From Cyanobium sp. FACHB-13342 (GTDB lineage: Bacteria; Cyanobacteriota; Cyanobacteriia; PCC-6307; Cyanobiaceae): a stretch of DNA of 64,000 bases. Positions 55,779 to 64,000 of the stretch are shown here, in pieces. The position numbers and the translations under genes were made by a program. The stretch covers positions 53,787-117,786 of the forward strand of contig NZ_JACJRT010000006.1 in the NCBI RefSeq assembly GCF_014697415.1, given 5' to 3'. Below the pieces are notes generated by a model. It ran no database searches and had not been told where the DNA came from. It worked only from the letters and a program-made list of their open reading frames with translations. Each line of letters opens with the position of its first letter. The stretch's first letter is position 1.

Positions 55779-57806
55779 TCAGGCGGGTACGAGCACATCG
55801 CGCACCAGGCGCACCACACTGCGTTCGGCCAGCCCCTTGGCCAGTTGCATTCCCATCTGGCGCAGTTCCGGTTCCCCCAGGAGTCGGGGCAGGCGCCGCA
55901 CCAGCATCTGGGGTTCGAAGCCCGGCAGGGCTTGCAGGATGCCGAGTAACTGGCGCACCGGCTCCAGGTCGAGCAGGGGTTCGTTCGCATCACTGAGGCG
56001 GTGACGCCGCAGTCCGGGGGGCTGGAGCCGTTCCGGCAGCCGTTTGCCGATCCGCAGGGTGGTCTGCCAGGCGAGGGCATCCATGCGGGCCACCATGGCG
56101 TCCACCAGCTGCTGGCGCAGCAGGCCGCCGTTGGGGGAGAACAGGAAGCTGAGCACCTGGTCGAGCAGTCCCTCCAGATCCAGTTGGGCGCCCTGGGAGG
56201 CGCTGGCGATCAGGTTGTCGAGCCGCTGCCAGCGGAAGATGTCGCCATCGAACAGCATCTCCTTGAGGCTCTGGCGCAAACCGGGATCCGGATCTTCCAT
56301 CAGCCGGCGGGCGAAGTAGGGATAGGCGGCGCCGAGGATCTTGAACTCGGGATCCACGCTCAGGGCGATGCCTTCGAGGGTCACCAGGGAGCGGATGATC
56401 AGGGCGTAATAGGGCGGAACCCGGAACGGGAAGCGATACATCACGCCGGAGAGGTCGTCGGTGACGGCCTTGAAGTCCATGCGGCTGACGCCCTGCTCGA
56501 TCGCCTGGCCGAACACCTTTTCAAAGGCCGGCACGATCGGCTCGAGGTTCACGTCCTCGGCGAGGAAACCGAGGCTCACAAAGTCTTTGCTGAGCTTGCC
56601 GAAGCTGCGGTTCACCAGGTGCACCACCGCCTGGATCAGACCGGTACGCGATTCCCGACTCACCTCGCTCATCATGCCGAAATCCAGGTAGGCGAGGCGA
56701 CCGTCTGAGAGGGCCAGCAGGTTGCCCGGGTGGGGATCGGCGTGGAAGAAGCCGTGTTCGAGCAGTTGCTGCAGGCTGCAGTTCACGCCCACCGTCACCA
56801 TGTCGTCGGGATCGACGCCGATGCTGCGCACGGCCTCGAGGTTGGTGAGTTTGACGCCCTCGATCCACTCCATGGTCAGCACCCGGCGGCTGGTGGCCTG
56901 GTGGTAGATGCGGGGAACGGCGATGCGGGGGTTGTGGGCGTGCAGTTCGGCGAAGCGCTCGGCGTTGGCCGCTTCGTTGCAGTAGTCCATCTCCTCGAAC
57001 ACCCGTTTGCCCAGCTCGTCGATCAGGGCCACCAGATCGCTGCGGATCAGGCCCACGTTCTGGTTGAGCCAGGCGGCGATGTTGCGCACGATGTAGAGGT
57101 CGAGCGTGATCTGCTCCCGCAGACCCGGCCGCTGCACCTTCACGGCCACCGCTTGCCCGCCCTTCAGCACCCCCTTGTGCACCTGGCCCAGGGAGGCGGC
57201 GGAGATCGGTTCGGCGTCGAGCTGTTCGTAGATGGCCAGCACCGGAGCGCCCAGGTCTTCCTCGATGCAGGCCATGGCCAGGGCCGAATCGAAGCCGGGG
57301 AGCTGGTCCTGCAGTTGGGCCAGTTCTTCCAGCAGCAGGGGCGGCACGATGTCGGGCCGGGTGGAGAGGGCCTGGCCGGCCTTGATGAAGGCGGGGCCGA
57401 GGGAGGCCACCAGATCGGCAGCTTCCTTGGCCCGGGCCCGGGCCCGATCGGAGGTTTTCAATTGGCCGGTGAGCCAGTCGAAGCCCACCCCCAGCAGGTA
57501 GAGGCCAATGGGCACCAAGGTTTGCCAGAGGCGCCGGATCAGCCGTTGGGGGTGGCCGGCGTAGATGCGGGTGATGGCAGCCGGGTCGTAGCTCAGCAGG
57601 CCTGACGCCTCGATGAAATCGCTGAGGTCGCGGTTGGAGCTCTGCTCTGAGGGAGGCTGAGCCGCAGATTCCTGATCACTCCCAGATTCTGTACAACCTG
57701 TACGGAATTCAGGAGACGGCTGGGTGGGTGTGTCTCGCGTCTCCTCACCGATCACCGCCTCTTCGGGCGTCAGGGGGGCTGGAGGCTCTGGAGGGGCGCT
57801 CACCAT
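55779..57806 (-). CDS. ABC1/AarF/UbiB-family atypical kinase
   Basis: The 675-residue protein from ATG 57806 has a disordered N-terminus of about 55 residues (Ser/Glu/Pro-rich), then the ABC1 core: KAGQALSTRPDIVPPLLLEELAQLQDQ (KxGQ motif), EPISAASLGQVHKG (the Ala-rich nucleotide loop of this family), AVKVQRPG (ATP-binding Lys), HADPHPGN (catalytic loop) and LDFGMM (metal-binding DFG). Two C-terminal membrane segments are likely. Cyanobacterial relatives support tocopherol or quinone metabolism and membrane lipid homeostasis; the target here is unknown. GTG 57818 is an alternative start. A 25-base palindrome lies within the disordered part. Confidence 0.92.
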   Translation of the reverse strand: MVSAPPEPPAPLTPEEAVIGEETRDTPTQPSPEFRTGCTESGSDQESAAQPPSEQSSNRDLSDFIEASGLLSYDPAAITRIYAGHPQRLIRRLWQTLVPIGLYLLGVGFDWLTGQLKTSDRARARAKEAADLVASLGPAFIKAGQALSTRPDIVPPLLLEELAQLQDQLPGFDSALAMACIEEDLGAPVLAIYEQLDAEPISAASLGQVHKGVLKGGQAVAVKVQRPGLREQITLDLYIVRNIAAWLNQNVGLIRSDLVALIDELGKRVFEEMDYCNEAANAERFAELHAHNPRIAVPRIYHQATSRRVLTMEWIEGVKLTNLEAVRSIGVDPDDMVTVGVNCSLQQLLEHGFFHADPHPGNLLALSDGRLAYLDFGMMSEVSRESRTGLIQAVVHLVNRSFGKLSKDFVSLGFLAEDVNLEPIVPAFEKVFGQAIEQGVSRMDFKAVTDDLSGVMYRFPFRVPPYYALIIRSLVTLEGIALSVDPEFKILGAAYPYFARRLMEDPDPGLRQSLKEMLFDGDIFRWQRLDNLIASASQGAQLDLEGLLDQVLSFLFSPNGGLLRQQLVDAMVARMDALAWQTTLRIGKRLPERLQPPGLRRHRLSDANEPLLDLEPVRQLLGILQALPGFEPQMLVRRLPRLLGEPELRQMGMQLAKGLAERSVVRLVRDVLVPA
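57685..57709. repeat. 25-bp imperfect palindrome, copy 2 (inside the ABC1 kinase gene)
   Basis: Same element as at 40575-40599, with arms GATTCTGTACA and TGTACGGAATT around the centre ACC. The central 13 bases (GTACAACCTGTAC) are the reverse complement of those in copy 1. It lies in the disordered N-terminal part of the kinase, encoding EFRTGCTES on the minus strand. Confidence 0.75.
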
Positions 57807-57914
57807 GCCGCGGGCCACGGGGCCGATTGGAAGTTCTCCCCTTCTAAACGAAAGACACAGCCGCTACGGTCGGCTCTTACACCCGATGGCCGCCGAGCGC
57901 CACCCGCCGCGCCT

Positions 57915-59603
57915 GTGCTGACTGGACTGCGCCTCAGCAACATCGCCCTGATCGAGCGGCTGGAGCTGAGCTTCCGCGAGGGCTTCACCGTGCTCACCGG
58001 CGAGACCGGTGCCGGTAAATCGATCCTGCTCGATGCCCTCGATGCCCTGCTGGGTGGGGCCCAGGGCAGTGCGGGCGCCCGCTTGCTGCGCCGGGGCGCC
58101 GAGCGCGGCGCGATTGAGGCCAGTTTCAGCCTGTCTCCGCCCCTCCAAGCCTGGTTGCAGCAGCAGGATCTCGACCTAGATGAGGAGGAACTGCTGCTCA
58201 GCCGCGAGTGGCGCCTCAGTGAGGAGCGCCTCACCAGCCGCAACCGGCTGAATGGGGTGGTGGTGAGCCGTGCCCAGATCCAGGAGCTGCGGCCCCTGCT
58301 GCTCGATCTCACCGTGCAGGGTCAGACCCAGCAGCTCGCCCGGCCGGGTCAACAGCGGCGCTGGCTGGATCGCTTTGCGGGGGAAACCCTCCAGCCCCTG
58401 CTGGAGCCGGTGGCGGCGGCCTGGCGTGATTGGAAACAGGTGGCGGCAAGCCTGGAGCAGGCCCGCGCCGACTGGGACCAGCTGCAGCAACGCCGCGCCG
58501 AGCAGGAGCGGTTGCTCATGGAACTGGAGGCGGCCCAGCTGGAGGATCCCCTCGAGCGGCAGCGGCTGCAGGCGGAGGAAAACCGTCTGGCCCATGGGGT
58601 GCGGCTGCAGGAGGGGGTGATGGTGCTGTTGGGCCGGTTGGTGGAGGGCGCCGAGCAGGCTCCTTCGGTGCTCGATCACCTGGCGGCCTGTGAACAGGAG
58701 CTGGTGCAGATGGAAGCCCTCGATGGCGGTGTCGCCGCCCTGCGCAGTGGCTGCACCGATGGTTTGGCGGCCCTGCAGGATCTGGTGCGCGACCTCGAGC
58801 GCTATGGCGCCGCCCTTGAGAGTGATCCCGAAAGTCTCGATGCCCTGCAGGAGCGCATGGCCCAGCTGCGGGCCCTGGAGCGGCGTCACGGCCAGGACCT
58901 GGCTGCGCTGATTGCGCTGCGGGATCGCCTCCAGGAGCAGCTGGCCCCCGGGGGCGGGGAGGCGTCGTTGGAGGCGCTGGAGCGGGCTGAGCAGGTGGGG
59001 CGTCAGGTGCGCGACCAGGCCAATGGTCGGCTCACGGCGGCCCGGGAGGTGGCGGCCCGGCAGTTGGAGCAGCAGTTGATGGCGGCCCTGCGGCCGATGG
59101 GCCTGGCCAACGTGCGCTTTGCGGTGGCGATCACGCCGGCGCCGCCGGGGGAGGAGGGGGCCGATGCGGTGCAGTTTCAGTTTTCCGCCAACCCCGGCGT
59201 GCCCCTAGCCCCCCTGGCGGAGGTGGCCTCTGGAGGCGAGATGAGCCGGTTTTTGCTGGCCCTGAAAACCTGCCTGGCCGCCGCCGATTCCCACGTCACC
59301 CTGCTGTTCGATGAGATCGATACGGGCGTCAGCGGCCGGGTGAGCGGCGCCATGGCCGAGCTGCTCCAGCGCCTGGCCCAGCAGCGCCAGGTGTTCTGCG
59401 TCACCCACCAGCCCCTGGTGGCCGCGGCGGCCGACCACCACTTCCGGGTGTCGAAGCAGGTGGTGGAGGGCACCACCCACACGCGGGTGTCCCACCTGCG
59501 GGACACTCAGGCCCGCCAGGCGGAGCTGGCCGAACTGGCCGGGGGCGACTCGGGTGAGGCCCGCAGCTATGCCGCCAGCCTGTTGGACCAGCACGGTCGC
59601 TAG
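57915..59603 (+). CDS. recN: DNA repair protein RecN
   Basis: RecN is an SMC-like ATPase in double-strand-break repair. The 562-residue protein has LTGLRLSNIALIERLEL at the start, Walker A GETGAGKS (29-36), two long coiled-coil arms (about 150-370), and the C-terminal half-domain with signature LAEVASGGEMSRFLLALK and Walker B LLFDEIDTGVSG. GTG 57915 is the start. It is divergent from the ABC1 kinase with 108 bases between. Confidence 0.96.
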   Translation: MLTGLRLSNIALIERLELSFREGFTVLTGETGAGKSILLDALDALLGGAQGSAGARLLRRGAERGAIEASFSLSPPLQAWLQQQDLDLDEEELLLSREWRLSEERLTSRNRLNGVVVSRAQIQELRPLLLDLTVQGQTQQLARPGQQRRWLDRFAGETLQPLLEPVAAAWRDWKQVAASLEQARADWDQLQQRRAEQERLLMELEAAQLEDPLERQRLQAEENRLAHGVRLQEGVMVLLGRLVEGAEQAPSVLDHLAACEQELVQMEALDGGVAALRSGCTDGLAALQDLVRDLERYGAALESDPESLDALQERMAQLRALERRHGQDLAALIALRDRLQEQLAPGGGEASLEALERAEQVGRQVRDQANGRLTAAREVAARQLEQQLMAALRPMGLANVRFAVAITPAPPGEEGADAVQFQFSANPGVPLAPLAEVASGGEMSRFLLALKTCLAAADSHVTLLFDEIDTGVSGRVSGAMAELLQRLAQQRQVFCVTHQPLVAAAADHHFRVSKQVVEGTTHTRVSHLRDTQARQAELAELAGGDSGEARSYAASLLDQHGR

Positions 59604-59632
59604 AACCGCCGCAGGTTTGCTGCTGCAGCTCC

Positions 59633-60601
59633 ATGGCCCCATCCCAGGCCGTTGCCGTTCCGGCCCGCTGGAGTGGCGAGGCCATGCCGGACCAGAGCGG
59701 TCGGCTGGCCCTGATCACCGGCGCCAACAGTGGCCTGGGCCTGGAGAGTGCCCGCGCCCTGCTGGCCCGGGGGGCCACGGTGCTGCTGGCCTGCCGCAGC
59801 CTGGAGCGGGCGGAAGCGGCCCGCCAGGCCCTGCTCGCTGGCGCCGGCGCCCCTGGCAGCGCCGCGGGCGGGATCGAGCTGTTGGAGCTCGACCTGGCCG
59901 ACCTGGACAGCGTGGTGCGGGCTGCCGCCAGCGTGGCCGAGCGCTTTGGGCGCCTGGATCTGCTGCTCAACAACGCCGGTGTGATGGCGCCGCCCCGCCA
60001 GCTCACCCGTCAGGGATTTGAGCTGCAGTTCGGCGTCAACCATCTGGGCCACTTCGCCCTCACCCGGTTGCTGCTGCCCCTGCTGCAGGCCAGCGCCGGG
60101 GCGCGGCTGGTGCAGGTGACCTCCGGGGCCCAGTATTTCGGCCGCTTGAACTTTGAGGATCTGCAGGGGGAGCGCCGCTACGACCGCTGGGCCGCCTATG
60201 GCCAGAGCAAGTTGGCCAACGTGGTGTTCGCCCATGAACTCCAGCGCCGCTACCCCGGGTTGCTGTCAGCGGCAGCCCATCCGGGCCTGGCCCGCACCAA
60301 CCTTCAGTCCGCCTCGATTGCCGCCAGCGGTGCCCGCTACGAGGGGGTGGTGTATCGGCTGCTGGATCCCCTCTGCCAGAGCGCTGCCCAGGGGGCCCTG
60401 CCCCAGCTGTTTGCCGCCACTGCGGCGGAGGTGGAGCCTGCCGGTCACTACGGCCCCAGCCAATTTGGAGGGATGCGGGGTTGGCCGGCTGCGGTGCGGC
60501 CGGCACCGGCGGCCCTCGATCCAGCCCAGGGGCAGCGTCTCTGGCAGGTGAGCGAGGAGCTGTGCCGCCAGGCCTGTGCGGCCTTCGCCCCTGAGCCCTA
60601 G
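59633..60601 (+). CDS. short-chain dehydrogenase/reductase (protochlorophyllide reductase-like subfamily)
   Basis: A 322-residue classical SDR with the cofactor motif TGANSGLG (29-36), NNAG (113-116), catalytic Ser164 in VTSGA, and the Y-x-x-x-K pair Tyr189/Lys193 (YGQSK). The substrate-side region (VNHLGHFALTRLLLPLL) is like retinol dehydrogenase/WWOX and protochlorophyllide reductase relatives, but it is not the LPOR enzyme. Substrate is unknown. ATG 59684 (residue 18) is an alternative start. It lies between recN and uvrA, all in the same direction. Confidence 0.87.
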   Translation: MAPSQAVAVPARWSGEAMPDQSGRLALITGANSGLGLESARALLARGATVLLACRSLERAEAARQALLAGAGAPGSAAGGIELLELDLADLDSVVRAAASVAERFGRLDLLLNNAGVMAPPRQLTRQGFELQFGVNHLGHFALTRLLLPLLQASAGARLVQVTSGAQYFGRLNFEDLQGERRYDRWAAYGQSKLANVVFAHELQRRYPGLLSAAAHPGLARTNLQSASIAASGARYEGVVYRLLDPLCQSAAQGALPQLFAATAAEVEPAGHYGPSQFGGMRGWPAAVRPAPAALDPAQGQRLWQVSEELCRQACAAFAPEP

Positions 60602-60639
60602 CGGAGATCCGTAGACTCCTCTGTTCCCGAGCCGTCTGG

Positions 60640-63666
<3,027 letters not shown>

Positions 63667-64000
63667 AGAGGGAGATCCTGGAAAGGATTTCGGGGAATCG
63701 GGGTGAGTGGGGTGAAGGGGGAGGTGGCTTGGGTTTTGGCTTGAGGGGAGTGGGTCGGTTCTGGTGTGGAGGCAGGGAACTCACACCAGATCTGGTGTGC
63801 GGTGCCCCTGGGGGACTGACTGGGTTCTTATGCGGTTACTGCATATCCCTGGAGTCCGTCTTGGAGGAAGGCGTTTAGATCCCAGTACAGGACCCCTATC
63901 ACACGGATCTAAGGGTGGCATGAGCACTCTCACCTAATTTCTAAGGTCCGAGATCCTTAAGAAAGGGTAGAGTTGCTGGCAATACTTTGTCACAGCAGCA
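63667..64000. other. intergenic tail with G-rich tract and palindrome; no gene supported
   Basis: These 334 bases hold no convincing gene. The first part is strongly G-rich on the plus strand: four runs of G (63692-63695, 63700-63703, 63709-63712, 63717-63721) separated by 4-5 bases form a classical G-quadruplex pattern. From about 63880 the sequence turns AT-richer, with a loose inverted repeat (TTCTAAGG near 63939 and CCTTAAGAA near 63955), perhaps the start of a promoter region for a gene beyond the window. Confidence 0.55.
63782..63799. repeat. 18-bp perfect palindrome
   Basis: CACACCAGATCTGGTGTG is a perfect inverted repeat with no spacer, in the gene-free region behind uvrA. It may be a regulator site (symmetric operator) or a cruciform-prone sequence. 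The half site ACACCA/TGGTGT also occurs in the hairpin before tRNA-Gly, at 12328-12341. Confidence 0.65.

Overview
The window is a gene-dense, high-GC (about two thirds G+C by eye) stretch of a cyanobacterial chromosome. The best fit is a freshwater or euryhaline picocyanobacterium of the Cyanobium/Synechococcus (alpha-cyanobacterial) type. Supporting this are sulfolipid genes sqdB-sqdX, a Gap2-type GAPDH, a Ycf37-like TPR protein, a Psb34-like small membrane protein, a lumenal cyclophilin, and a gene order (uvrA-recN-ABC1 kinase-thrC-dnaN-purL-purF-gyrA/parC-like-TPR-queG-nusB-ftsY-SpoIIE phosphatase-argH-RBP-dusA-grpE-dnaJ-rsgA-ybaB-murB-murC-gap2-cyclophilin-efp-accB-pdxA) that I recognise from Prochlorococcus and marine Synechococcus. 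No insertion sequence, prophage, CRISPR array or rRNA operon is seen.

Layout. 1-5.3 kb: end of rpmI, rplT, Ycf37-like gene, a divergent exported protein, thiG, psb34 and the sulfolipid pair sqdB-sqdX. 5.3-11 kb, minus strand: penicillin-binding protein 2, two conserved proteins, guaA and cbiD. 11-12.4 kb: a class V aminotransferase and tRNA-Gly(CCC). 12.5-17.5 kb is the most variable-looking part: small coiled-coil proteins, a half-length AbrB-type membrane protein, an exported protein plus lipoprotein, and a divergent SNF2 helicase/HNH nuclease pair. 17.5-29 kb: an extended SDR, pdxA, efp-accB, cyclophilin, gap2, murC-murB-ybaB and the overlapping operon grpE-dnaJ-tusA-rsgA. 29-33.3 kb: the type IV pilus motor block pilB-pilT-pilC, with pilC clearly lower in GC. 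33.3-45 kb: flavoprotein, dusA, RNA-binding protein, argH, SpoIIE phosphatase, ftsY, nusB, DUF502 and HpsJ-like membrane proteins, queG and a TPR protein. 45-53.6 kb: gyrA/parC-like, purF, purL, a PRC-barrel-like protein and dnaN. 53.6-54 kb: a gene-free region with repeated GGGGAAAACC motifs, the best candidate for the replication origin. 54-64 kb: thrC, DUF1400, ABC1 kinase, recN, an SDR, uvrA and a G-rich non-coding tail.

Functionally this is mostly core genome: translation (L20, EF-P, NusB, DusA, QueG, RsgA, tRNA-Gly), wall synthesis (MurB, MurC, PBP2), purine synthesis (PurL, PurF, GuaA), chaperones, replication and repair (DnaN, RecN, UvrA, topoisomerase), and photosynthetic-membrane upkeep. 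I did not find a clearly new multi-gene system. The observations most worth a second look are the candidate oriC, the SNF2-HNH pair, a dispersed palindrome inside two unrelated genes, a tandem repeat across the purF stop codon, the pilus block, and the G-quadruplex motif behind uvrA. Starts were chosen by eye and several (marked) could move.
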